Of a stretch of DNA of 64,000 bases, positions 32,735-40,758 are shown piece by piece. The notes beneath the pieces are model-generated. The model was not told the origin of the DNA and did not search any database. It was given only the letters and a program-made list of their open reading frames with translations. The stretch spans positions 1 through 64,000 of the forward strand of contig CALWSP010000025.1 in the NCBI GenBank assembly GCA_944384235.1, in the 5' to 3' direction. The position numbers were made by a program, and so were the translations under genes. Source of the DNA: an uncultured Clostridia bacterium (GTDB lineage: Bacteria > Bacillota > Clostridia > Lachnospirales > CAG-274). Within the stretch, counting starts at the first letter, position 1; every line of letters begins with the position of its first letter.

Positions 32735-33802
32735 TTGAAATTAGCCATAAAAATATTTTTAATAACACTAACTCTAACTTTGTCTTTTTCTTTGGTCCAT
32801 TTTTTAAATACTTCAGAAAATAAGGAAATACTAAATAACATAGAACATTCTAAAACTTATGCACAAAAAACATATAATAATCGTTTAAAACTTGAAAATG
32901 CCTATAAACAAATAAATTCACAAATACCAGGAATAGTCTTAATAGGCTCAGACCTTATGCAAAGTGCTGGTGCAACAAACCTTAAATTTGCTTCTGAACT
33001 TCAAAATAAACTATACGAAAACAATTATAAAATAAACATAACAAACTTGTCTGTTAAAGGTGAAAACATTTTAACTATTTTAGGTAGAATAGGTGTAATT
33101 CCTTTTAAAATAAATAAAGATGTAACAATTCCAGCCGAACCTAAACTAGTAGAAATAGACATTGTTTCAATCGAAAATGATGCCCCTGTCTACCCACTAG
33201 CAGTAATATCTAATAACGCAAATTTTAACCCAGTTTCAATAGATAACCTAGTTGGCAAAATAGGTGGAGATAATGTAATAAACCCTCTCACAGGCAAAAA
33301 TAAACACTATTTTCTCCGTTCCAAAAAAGGAAAAGATTTTACAATAAAAAAAGGTGCTTTAATACAAACAAATAGCGATGATGAATATAAAAACTATTCA
33401 CACATAATATGGCTGGGCGAAAATGATACTCAAATAGACTATCAAAACTTGTCAAATTATATACAAAAAATAGTAAATTCTTTAGAAAATAACCATAACC
33501 GCTATTTAATTTTAGGTCTAACCACTGGAGATAATAATTCAATGGCAGAATATGATAAACTTATGGAAACAAATTTTGGCACACACTACATTAACATAAG
33601 AAAATACTTGTCTGAATTTGACCTTTCTAACTCTAACATAAATTATACCGAATCTAACTTATATGAACAAAAACAAGGTAAAATTCCATCTTGCTTTTTA
33701 AACGAAGAAAATAAAACTCTTTTAAACGATATAGGCTATAAAACAGTTTTAGACTATGTCTACCAAGGTCTTGTAAATAATAATTGTGTCCTAAAACCAT
33801 AA
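32735..33802 (+). CDS. Exported SGNH-hydrolase-like protein paired with the BY-kinase
   Basis: 355 aa. N-terminal signal/anchor KLAIKIFLITLTLTLSFSLV. GIVLIGSDLMQ resembles SGNH block I, NLSVKGENILTILGRIG block II, HIIWLGENDTQ block III (GxND), and LLNDIGYKTVLDYVY the final helix, where relatives have D-x-x-H. The usual GDS is GSD-like and the final His is replaced (LND), so catalysis is uncertain. A lectin-like or degenerate esterase acting on cell-surface polymer outside the membrane is the best guess. Starts 11 bases after the kinase gene with AGGAGG, so co-translated. Alternative: unrelated secreted protein. Confidence 0.55.
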   Translation: MKLAIKIFLITLTLTLSFSLVHFLNTSENKEILNNIEHSKTYAQKTYNNRLKLENAYKQINSQIPGIVLIGSDLMQSAGATNLKFASELQNKLYENNYKINITNLSVKGENILTILGRIGVIPFKINKDVTIPAEPKLVEIDIVSIENDAPVYPLAVISNNANFNPVSIDNLVGKIGGDNVINPLTGKNKHYFLRSKKGKDFTIKKGALIQTNSDDEYKNYSHIIWLGENDTQIDYQNLSNYIQKIVNSLENNHNRYLILGLTTGDNNSMAEYDKLMETNFGTHYINIRKYLSEFDLSNSNINYTESNLYEQKQGKIPSCFLNEENKTLLNDIGYKTVLDYVYQGLVNNNCVLKP

Positions 33803-33832
33803 AAGCTAGTAGCCAAAGGCTACTAGCTTTTT
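33802..33832. terminator. Terminator after the SGNH-like gene, bidirectional
   Basis: AAAGCTAGTAGCC-AAA-GGCTACTAGCTTT hairpin with T-tracts on both strands; shared with the converging PepSY gene. Confidence 0.9.
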
Positions 33833-33835
33833 AAT

Positions 33836-34579
33836 TTAATCGTCATAATCCATATCTTTTTCTACTATATTTCCATTGTTAGCATTAATTTTATATTCAT
33901 ATTCCATATTGCCAGCTTTAAATTCAACTTCGTAATAAAGATATCCGTCATCTCTATCTAATTCACTTTTAATATACTTTACATTTTCTCTGCTAACACC
34001 AGCGTTTCCAAGTGCTATATTTTCAGCTTCGTTTTTAGTTAAACTTGCATTTAAATTGTTGTTTCCGCTTTGATAGTTGTTGTAATTGTCGTGGTAACCG
34101 TTCCCACTATGATGGTTTCCATAATAATTATTTTGGTAATTATTATCATAATCAACATCAAATTTTAATATACTTCCGTTGTTAGCATCTATTTCATATT
34201 CATACTCTTTGCCGTTTAACACAAACTCAATTTCGTATATCTTCTTTCCATTTTCATAATCTAGCTTAGCCTTTGTAAAATAAACATTTGAAAGGCCAGA
34301 ATGTTTAAGTGCAATGTTTTTAGCTTCTTCTAAAGTAATGTTAGTTCCATTAACATTTCCTGTGCTGCTGTTTGAATTAACATTTTCTCCACTAACCTGC
34401 CCACTACTTGGGTTAAGGTTTAACTCATAAGTCTTTCCATTTAATGAAAAAACTAACTTAACATCGTTTCCGTTTTCAACTATATCAACATTTATATTCT
34501 TAGCAAAACACATTTGAACAGAACCATAAACTAAAACTAAACTTAAAGCTAATACCGAAATAAATTTAAATTTTTTCAT
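33836..34579 (-). CDS. Secreted protein with two PepSY domains
   Basis: 247 aa from ATG 34579 (GGAGG seven bases upstream). Signal peptide MKKFKFISVLALSLVLVYGS ending near VQMCFA. Two PepSY repeats: ITLEEAKNIALKHSGLSNVY through YEYEIDANNGSILKFDVDYD, and LTKNEAENIALGNAGV through YEYKINANNGNIVEKDMDYD. They are joined by a Asn/Tyr/His/Gly-rich linker (about 140-170). PepSY domains are thought to inhibit peptidases or bind cell-wall partners; here the protein is probably extracytoplasmic. Monocistronic. Confidence 0.85.
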   Translation of the reverse strand: MKKFKFISVLALSLVLVYGSVQMCFAKNINVDIVENGNDVKLVFSLNGKTYELNLNPSSGQVSGENVNSNSSTGNVNGTNITLEEAKNIALKHSGLSNVYFTKAKLDYENGKKIYEIEFVLNGKEYEYEIDANNGSILKFDVDYDNNYQNNYYGNHHSGNGYHDNYNNYQSGNNNLNASLTKNEAENIALGNAGVSRENVKYIKSELDRDDGYLYYEVEFKAGNMEYEYKINANNGNIVEKDMDYDD

Positions 34580-34683
34580 ATCAATTCCTCCTTTTAACAT
34601 TTCCTACCTTGTAACTATATTTTACCATTTATATTATACTATTTCAATTAAAAAAATTTAAACTTTTTGTTAATTTAATATTA

Positions 34684-34720
34684 AAAAAAAGATGCTACTT
34701 TTTTAGTAACATCTTTTTTA
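34684..34720 (-). terminator. Terminator of ileS
   Basis: Hairpin AAAAGATG-TACT / AGTA-CATCTTTT with one mismatch pair and T-tracts on both strands. Confidence 0.8.
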
Positions 34721-34726
34721 ATAAAA

Positions 34727-37700
34727 TTAATTCTTTTCAACAGAAAGAACAACCTTTTCTCCGTTAATGTTCCACTCTTTGTTAATTTCTGCCTTACCCT
34801 CGCAAATGTCATCAGCTAAAACATCAGCAGAAATAGTTGCTTTGTTCTTTGTAAATATCTCAGCAATCTTGTCGTTGCCAGTGTAGTAAACTTTAATTCT
34901 GTCTAAAACTTCAAAATCAGAATCTTTTCTCATTGTCTGAATCTTAGACACAAGCTCTCTTACAAAACCTTCTTCAATAAGTTCTTCAGTAAGCTCTGTG
35001 GATAAAACAACAGTAGTGTTTTTATCGCTTTCAGCAACAAATCCATCAGCCTGAGCAGTTTCAGTTAAAACATCTTCCTCAAAAAGTTCAACATCTGTTC
35101 CATCAATGTTAAATCTAATAGCACCATTAGCCTTTAACTCGTTCATAAGCTCAGTGCCATTGCCATTTTTAAGATATTCACCAATAGCAGGAACTAACTT
35201 GCCATACTTTCTACCTAAAGTTCTAAGTTGAGGCTTAAATGTATAGCTAGTAAACTTAGAAGCATCTTCCACAAACTCAATGTTTTTAACATTAAGCTCA
35301 TCAAGAATAATGTCGTAAAATTCTGAATCTAAATTGCTTTCAGCCTTAACATACATATTTCCAATAGGCTGTCTGTTTTTAATTCCAGATGTGTTTCTAG
35401 CAGCTCTACCAGCCACAACAATAGATAATACTAAATCCATATTAGCTTCAAGCTTTTCATCTATCATATCTTCGCAAGCAACTGGGAAGTCACATAAATG
35501 AACAGACTTCTTAGCATCTTTATCAATCTTTACAACAAGGTTCTGATAAATATTTTCAGCCATAAATGGGGTAAATGGAGCAGAAAGTTTAGCCATTGTT
35601 GTAAGAACAGTGTATAATGTCATATATGCGTTAATCTTGTCTTGTGGCATATCCTTGCCCCAGAATCTTTCTCTAGACCTTCTAACATACCAGTTAGAAA
35701 GCTCGTCAACAAACTCAGCCATAGCTCTAGCAGATTCAGTAATTTTGTAATTTTCTAAAGACTTATCTACAAACTTAACAAGTGAATTAAGCTTAGATAA
35801 CACCCATTTGTCCATAGGAGCTAATTTGCTGTAATCAAGAGTATACTCCATAGGGTTAAATTTATCAATGTTAGCATAAAGAACATAAAAAGCATAAGTG
35901 TTCCATAAAGTGCCCATAAACTTTCTTTGATATTCATTTACAGCCTTGTCATCAAACCTGTTAGGTAACCAAGGAGCAGAATTAGCATAGAAATACCATC
36001 TAACAGCGTCAGCACCTTGGTTGTCAAGAACAGTCCAAGGGTCCACAACATTTCCTAAATGCTTAGACATTTTTCTACCATCTTTGTCTTGAACGTGGCC
36101 TAAAACAATAACATTTTTATATGGGCTCTTGTCAAAAATAAGAGTAGAAATAGCCATTAAAGTGTAGAACCAACCTCTTGTTTGGTCAATAGCCTCTGAA
36201 ATAAAGTCTGCAGGATAGTTTTCTTCAAAAATCTCTTTGTTCTCAAATGGATAGTGCCATTGAGCAAAAGGCATAGAACCTGAATCAAACCAGCAGTCAA
36301 TAACCTCGCTAACTCTCTTCATTTTTCCATTACACTTAGGACAATTAAGCTCAACTGCGTCAATATATGGCTTGTGTAGTTCAATGTCTTCAGGACAGTT
36401 GTCGCTCATTTCTTTTAACTCTGCAATAGAGCCAATAGTGTGTCTGTGGCCACACTCACATTCCCAAATAGGAAGTGGAGTTCCCCAGTATCTTTCTCTA
36501 GAAAGGCCCCAGTCAATAACATTTTCAAGGAAGTTGCCAAATCTACCGTGCTTAATGTTTTCTGGCATCCAGTTAACAGTTTCGTTGTTTTTAAGTAACT
36601 GCTCTCTAACCTTAGTCATAGAAATAAACCAAGTATCTCTTGCATAATAAAGAAGTGGAGTGTCACATCTCCAGCAGAATGGGTAGCTATGCTCAAAATC
36701 CAGTGCAGCAAATAACTTGTCGCTCTCTTCAAGTCTTTTTAAAATTTCCTTGTCGCCGTCTTTAACAAAAACGCCAGCAAGTCCCTCTACTTCCTCTGTA
36801 AATAAACCTTGTTCGTTAACAAGCTGAACAAAAGGAAGGTCGTATCTTCTACCAACTTGAGCATCGTCCTCACCAAATGCAGGTGCAATATGAACAACAC
36901 CAGTACCGTCAGTTAAAGTAACATAATCAGCCTCAACAACATAAAATGCTTTTTTGTCAACCTTAGCATAAGGGAATAAAGGCTCATATTCAGTTCCAAC
37001 TAAGTCTTGACCTTTGTATGTTTCAATAATAGAGTAATTTTCTTTTAAAACCTTTTCTAATAAGGCTTCAGCCATAATATAAATTTTGCCATCTTCAGCC
37101 TTAACCTTGCAATAATTCTCGTTTTTGTTCACACAAAGAGCAACATTTGAAGGAAGTGTCCAAGGAGTAGTAGTCCAAGCAAGAATATAAGTGTTTTCTT
37201 CGCCTTTAACAGCAAATCTTGCAATACAAGACTTTTCCTTAACATCTTTGTACCCTTGAGCCACTTCGTGAGAAGATAAAGATGTACCACATCTAGGGCA
37301 ATAAGGAACAATTTTGTGGCCCTTGTATAAAAGCCCTTTATCCCAAATTTGCTTTAAAGCCCACCAAACAGACTCAATGTAGTTGTTGTGGTAAGTAACA
37401 TAAGGGTTATCCATATCAGCCCAGTAACCCACTCTGTCACTCATTTCTCTCCAAAGATTTTCATAAGTAAATACAGAATCTTTACACTTTTTAATAAATG
37501 GTTCAACGCCATAATTTTCAATTTGTGGCTTGCCACTAATGCCTAGTTGCTTTTCAACTTCAAGCTCAACAGGAAGTCCGTGAGTGTCCCAACCAGCCTT
37601 TCTTAAAACCTTGTAACCTTTCATAGTTTTGTATCTAGGAATAAGGTCTTTAACAACTCTAGTTAAAATATGTCCAATATGAGGCTTACCATTAGCTGTT

Positions 37701-37843
37701 GGAGGTCCATCATAAAAAGTAAATACAGGGCAATTTTCTCTTGCCTTGATAGATTGACCAAAAACATCGTTTTCTTTCCAGAAACCTAAAATTTCCTTCT
37801 CTCTCTCAACAAAGTTAAGATTAGTACTTACCTTATCATACAT
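34727..37843 (-). CDS. ileS: Isoleucyl-tRNA synthetase
   Basis: 1038-aa class Ia synthetase with editing domain. GPPTANGKPHIGHIL near 46-60 holds the HIGH motif, LAWTTTPWTLPSNVALCVNK lies in the CP1 editing domain, and GRKMSKHLGNVVDPW has KMSKH. Zinc-binding pairs CPRCG and CPKCNG are seen. C-terminal anticodon-binding and DUF5915-like parts extend to 1038, the long eukaryotic-like/clade 2 form rather than the about 920-aa Bacillus type. Controlled by an Ile T-box upstream. Clade 2 enzymes are often naturally less sensitive to mupirocin (family knowledge, not tested here). Confidence 0.97.
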   Translation of the reverse strand: MYDKVSTNLNFVEREKEILGFWKENDVFGQSIKARENCPVFTFYDGPPTANGKPHIGHILTRVVKDLIPRYKTMKGYKVLRKAGWDTHGLPVELEVEKQLGISGKPQIENYGVEPFIKKCKDSVFTYENLWREMSDRVGYWADMDNPYVTYHNNYIESVWWALKQIWDKGLLYKGHKIVPYCPRCGTSLSSHEVAQGYKDVKEKSCIARFAVKGEENTYILAWTTTPWTLPSNVALCVNKNENYCKVKAEDGKIYIMAEALLEKVLKENYSIIETYKGQDLVGTEYEPLFPYAKVDKKAFYVVEADYVTLTDGTGVVHIAPAFGEDDAQVGRRYDLPFVQLVNEQGLFTEEVEGLAGVFVKDGDKEILKRLEESDKLFAALDFEHSYPFCWRCDTPLLYYARDTWFISMTKVREQLLKNNETVNWMPENIKHGRFGNFLENVIDWGLSRERYWGTPLPIWECECGHRHTIGSIAELKEMSDNCPEDIELHKPYIDAVELNCPKCNGKMKRVSEVIDCWFDSGSMPFAQWHYPFENKEIFEENYPADFISEAIDQTRGWFYTLMAISTLIFDKSPYKNVIVLGHVQDKDGRKMSKHLGNVVDPWTVLDNQGADAVRWYFYANSAPWLPNRFDDKAVNEYQRKFMGTLWNTYAFYVLYANIDKFNPMEYTLDYSKLAPMDKWVLSKLNSLVKFVDKSLENYKITESARAMAEFVDELSNWYVRRSRERFWGKDMPQDKINAYMTLYTVLTTMAKLSAPFTPFMAENIYQNLVVKIDKDAKKSVHLCDFPVACEDMIDEKLEANMDLVLSIVVAGRAARNTSGIKNRQPIGNMYVKAESNLDSEFYDIILDELNVKNIEFVEDASKFTSYTFKPQLRTLGRKYGKLVPAIGEYLKNGNGTELMNELKANGAIRFNIDGTDVELFEEDVLTETAQADGFVAESDKNTTVVLSTELTEELIEEGFVRELVSKIQTMRKDSDFEVLDRIKVYYTGNDKIAEIFTKNKATISADVLADDICEGKAEINKEWNINGEKVVLSVEKN

Positions 37844-37884
37844 AGGTAAATTCTCCTTTCAGAATAAAAAATACAAACAAAATT

Positions 37885-38110
37885 AAAAAAGCTGTCACAT
37901 CCAACAGGACGCAACAGCGTGGTACCCCCTGAATTGATACAAAGTATCCTCTCAAAACCTTTAACGCAGGTAATCGTCATATCCTACTAAGTAAAAAACT
38001 TTTCAGTATGCCACAGTATGGGTGATGTTCATTTTATATAATCCATCGGGCTTCCACCTTCTCCCAACTCTCTTTAGGCTATCTATAAAACTACTGTCCC
38101 TACTCTAGTG
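37885..38110 (-). promoter_or_regulatory. T-box riboswitch, Ile-specific, controlling ileS
   Basis: Minus-strand leader of about 225 bases. Stem I base ACAGTA/TACTGT encloses AGAGAGTTGGGAGAAGG and the specifier region GAAC-ATC-ACCC, where ATC is an Ile codon. The T-box core AGGGGGTACCACG is at 37930-37917, and a terminator GCTGTTGCGTCC/GGATGTGACAGC with six T ends at 37885. Uncharged tRNA-Ile would stabilise the antiterminator and allow ileS expression. Confidence 0.93.
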
Positions 38111-38129
38111 TTTAAATATAATTACATTC

Positions 38130-38158
38130 ATTATAATATTTTTTTTCAAATTTGTAAA
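38130..38158 (-). promoter_or_regulatory. Promoter of the ileS T-box transcript
   Basis: Minus strand TTTACA (38158-38153), 17 bases, TATAAT (38135-38130). Confidence 0.7.
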
Positions 38159-38176
38159 GAACTTTATTAAATTTTT

Positions 38177-38332
38177 TTATTTTTTGTTTATTTTTTTCTC
38201 TGAATTATGGCAGTCAAAAGAACAGCCCTTGCAACTAGAACAACAAGAACCAGATTTTTTCTGCTTTATATAGCTTCTAACTGCTAAAATAACTAATATA
38301 AAAATGATTAAAATAACAATAAAATTAGCCAT
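38177..38332 (-). CDS. Small Cys-rich single-pass membrane protein (FeoB-associated type)
   Basis: A 51-aa frame: MANFIVILIIFILVILAVRS forms a membrane helix, followed by a short cytoplasmic tail SGSCCSSCKGCSFDCHN with five closely spaced Cys and a His. This is the layout of FeoB-associated Cys-rich membrane proteins (P12 family), thought to bind iron or thiols. GAGGTGA precedes ATG 38332. No feoA or feoB is nearby. Lies between spoVS and the ileS promoter on the same strand. Confidence 0.75.
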   Translation of the reverse strand: MANFIVILIIFILVILAVRSYIKQKKSGSCCSSCKGCSFDCHNSEKKINKK

Positions 38333-38386
38333 AAAAAATCACCTCTATATTATAATACACCAAAAAATAGTTTTTTCCTTTAAATT

Positions 38387-38653
38387 TTAAGCTTTGTTGT
38401 TTATAACATCAAGTTTAATGCCTGTTTTAATTTCTCCGCTAATGTCTGATTGAGTAAAAGATGGCACACAAACAAGGTCAATACCATTTGGAGCAACATA
38501 TCCCCTAGCTATTGCCACAGCCTTAATAGCTTGGTTCACAGCCCCAGCACCAATACTTTGAATTTCTAAATTGTCACCATTTCTTAAAATAACCGCAATA
38601 GCACCAGCAACAGCCTTAGGTTGAGAACTTGCTGAAACCTTTAATATTTCCAT
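38387..38653 (-). CDS. spoVS: Stage V sporulation protein S
   Basis: 88 aa, an Alba-like nucleic-acid-binding fold: MEILKVSASSQPKAVAGAIA, VNQAIKAVAIARGYVAPNGI, SDISGEIKTGIKLDV. Very highly conserved; affects septum and spore coat steps. TAGGAGG precedes ATG. A terminator upstream separates it from leuA. Confidence 0.97.
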   Translation of the reverse strand: MEILKVSASSQPKAVAGAIAVILRNGDNLEIQSIGAGAVNQAIKAVAIARGYVAPNGIDLVCVPSFTQSDISGEIKTGIKLDVINNKA

Positions 38654-38724
38654 AAATATATCCTCCTAAAATAAATTATATACTTAATTTTGCCCATCTA
38701 TTTTTTTTATATACAATTATATAC

Positions 38725-38750
38725 AAAAAGGAGGCAAAAGCCTCCTTTTT
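38725..38750 (-). terminator. Terminator of leuA
   Basis: AAAAAGGAGGC-AAAA-GCCTCCTTTTT hairpin overlapping the leuA stop, with T-tracts on both strands. Confidence 0.85.
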
Positions 38751-40398
38751 AAATTTTATTAAATTGGTTAATTGCGCTAGCAATAGCTCTAATTGAACTT
38801 TTAGCTGTGTTTGAACTAATTCCAACTGCAAAATGTAAGTTTTTGTTGCAGTCATAAATTTGAATGTATGAAATAGCACTTGATTTTTTACCAAAAGATA
38901 AAGCGTGCTGAGAATAGTCAGATATTTCAAAACTAACATCAAATTTGTCACTAATAGCCTTGCAAAAAGCGTCTACAATACCGTTGCCCTCGCCAGAAAT
39001 TGTCATCTCCTCGCCTTTGTACATAATTCTACATTCAAGGTTAACAATTCCATCGCTACTATGCTCAGTATAGTTAATAACAGATAAAGGCTCTTTAATG
39101 TAATATGTGTCCATAAATAAGTTGTAAATTTCTTCAGAAGAAAGCTCTTTGTCCATCTCCACAGATGCCCTTGTAACTTTAGCTCCAAAATCTTGTTGCA
39201 TAGTTTTTGGAATGTGAAGACCATAGTTAGTTTCAAGAATGTAAGCTACCCCACCCTTGCCAGATTGAGAGTTAATTCTAATAATAGGGTCATAGTTTCT
39301 TCCAACATCAAGTGGGTCAATAGGTAAATAAGGCACTTCCCATCTGTCAGGGTGCTCAATCATTTTAGCCATACCCTTTTTAATTGCATCTTGGTGTGAG
39401 CCAGAAAATGCAGTGTAAACTAAATCGCCAGCATAAGGGTGTCTTGGGTGAACATTAAGCCCTGTTGAAGCCTCGTATATTTCAATACAATCGTTAATGC
39501 TGCTAAAATCTAACTTAGGGTCAACACCTTGTGAAAACATATTAAGAGCAAGGGTCATAATGTCAGCGTTTCCTGTTCTTTCGCCATTACCAAATAATGT
39601 GCCCTCCACTCTGTCAGCACCTGCCATAATACCAAGCTCGCTTGCAGCCACTGCACAACCTCTGTCGTTGTGTGTGTGTAAACTAATAATTATGCTTTCT
39701 CTGTTTTTAATGTTCCTGCAAACATACTCAACTTGGTCAGCATATACATTAGGCGTAGCCATTTCAACTGTGTTAGGCAAGTTTAAAATCGCCTTGTTTT
39801 CAGGTGTAGGCTTCCAAATCTCAAAAACAGCGTCAGATATTTCAACAGCGTAATCAAGCTCTGTTCCAGAAAAACTTTCTGGTGAATATTCAAAAATAAA
39901 CCTTTCCCTGCCATATTTGTTTGCAAGGTTGTCAACTAACTTTGCTCCAAAAACAGCAAGCTCTTTAATTTCCTCTTTTGACTTGTTAAAAACAACATCT
40001 CTTTGTAAAGTTGATGTTGAGTTGTAAAGATGAATAACAGCTTTATGCACACCCTCTAAAGCCTCAAAAGTTTTTTGAATAATATGTTCCCTACTTTGAG
40101 TTAAAACTTGAATTGTAACATCTTCTGGAATTAAGTTTTGCTCAATAAGAGTTCTGCAAAAAGCATATTCTGTGTCACTTGCAGCAGGAAAACCAACCTC
40201 TATTTCTTTAAAACCAAGTTTAACTAAAAACTTAAAGAAATTAATTTTCTGGCTTAAATTCATAGGCTTTTCAAGGGCCTGGTTGCCATCTCTTAAATCC
40301 ACACTACACCAAATAGGTGCTTTTTCAATAACCTTGTTTGGCCATTGTCTGTCCTTTAAATTAACTGGCGGAAACTGTCTGTAACGATTAAAATTCAT
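38749..40398 (-). CDS. leuA: 2-isopropylmalate synthase
   Basis: 549 aa. First committed step of leucine synthesis (2-oxoisovalerate + acetyl-CoA). The catalytic barrel starts with WCSVDLRDGNQALEKPMNL (metal-binding Asp and Arg), and has ISLHTHNDRGCAVAASELGI with the HxH metal site and EGTLFGNGERTGNADI. The C-terminal LeuA allosteric domain (about 420-549) is present. This is the longer LeuA2 type that starts RQFPPVNLKDRQWPNK. No other leu gene is adjacent; expression is set by a Leu T-box. Confidence 0.96.
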   Translation of the reverse strand: MNFNRYRQFPPVNLKDRQWPNKVIEKAPIWCSVDLRDGNQALEKPMNLSQKINFFKFLVKLGFKEIEVGFPAASDTEYAFCRTLIEQNLIPEDVTIQVLTQSREHIIQKTFEALEGVHKAVIHLYNSTSTLQRDVVFNKSKEEIKELAVFGAKLVDNLANKYGRERFIFEYSPESFSGTELDYAVEISDAVFEIWKPTPENKAILNLPNTVEMATPNVYADQVEYVCRNIKNRESIIISLHTHNDRGCAVAASELGIMAGADRVEGTLFGNGERTGNADIMTLALNMFSQGVDPKLDFSSINDCIEIYEASTGLNVHPRHPYAGDLVYTAFSGSHQDAIKKGMAKMIEHPDRWEVPYLPIDPLDVGRNYDPIIRINSQSGKGGVAYILETNYGLHIPKTMQQDFGAKVTRASVEMDKELSSEEIYNLFMDTYYIKEPLSVINYTEHSSDGIVNLECRIMYKGEEMTISGEGNGIVDAFCKAISDKFDVSFEISDYSQHALSFGKKSSAISYIQIYDCNKNLHFAVGISSNTAKSSIRAIASAINQFNKI

Positions 40399-40428
40399 TT
40401 TTTATTCCCCTTTCTAAAAACAAATAAT

Positions 40429-40698
40429 AAAAAAAGCCTTCATCTCTTTTATAAGAGACGAAGGCTGAAACTCCGTGGTACCACTCTAATTCATTACAAA
40501 GTAATGCACTTAACAGGTACAAGCCAAAGGCGAATACCCTGCTCTTTTATCGGTGAGCCTCCGTCTGCACCTACTAAAATTCAGCACAGCCACTCAAAGG
40601 TGAGTTCAGAAACCTACAAATGCCAATTCACACCAACCATTGGCTCTCTGAAATTCTTCGGAAACCTACTACTCCTTGTCACAGTGTTTAAATATCGA
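40429..40698 (-). promoter_or_regulatory. T-box riboswitch, Leu-specific, controlling leuA
   Basis: Minus-strand leader with AGAGCCAATGGTTGG in stem I, specifier region CTGAA-CTC-ACC (CTC is a Leu codon), T-box core AGAGTGGTACCACGGAG at 40487-40471, and a terminator with arms AGCCTTCGTCTCTT / AAGAGATGAAGGCT and seven T ending at 40429. Read-through needs uncharged tRNA-Leu. Confidence 0.93.
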
Positions 40699-40705
40699 TG
40701 AACAT

Positions 40706-40734
40706 ATAATACCACAACTGTGATGTAATGTCAA
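40706..40734 (-). promoter_or_regulatory. Promoter of the leuA T-box transcript
   Basis: Minus strand TTGACA (40734-40729), 17 bases, TATTAT (40711-40706). Confidence 0.75.
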
Positions 40735-40758
40735 CAAATTTTAAGAAAATTTTAATTT

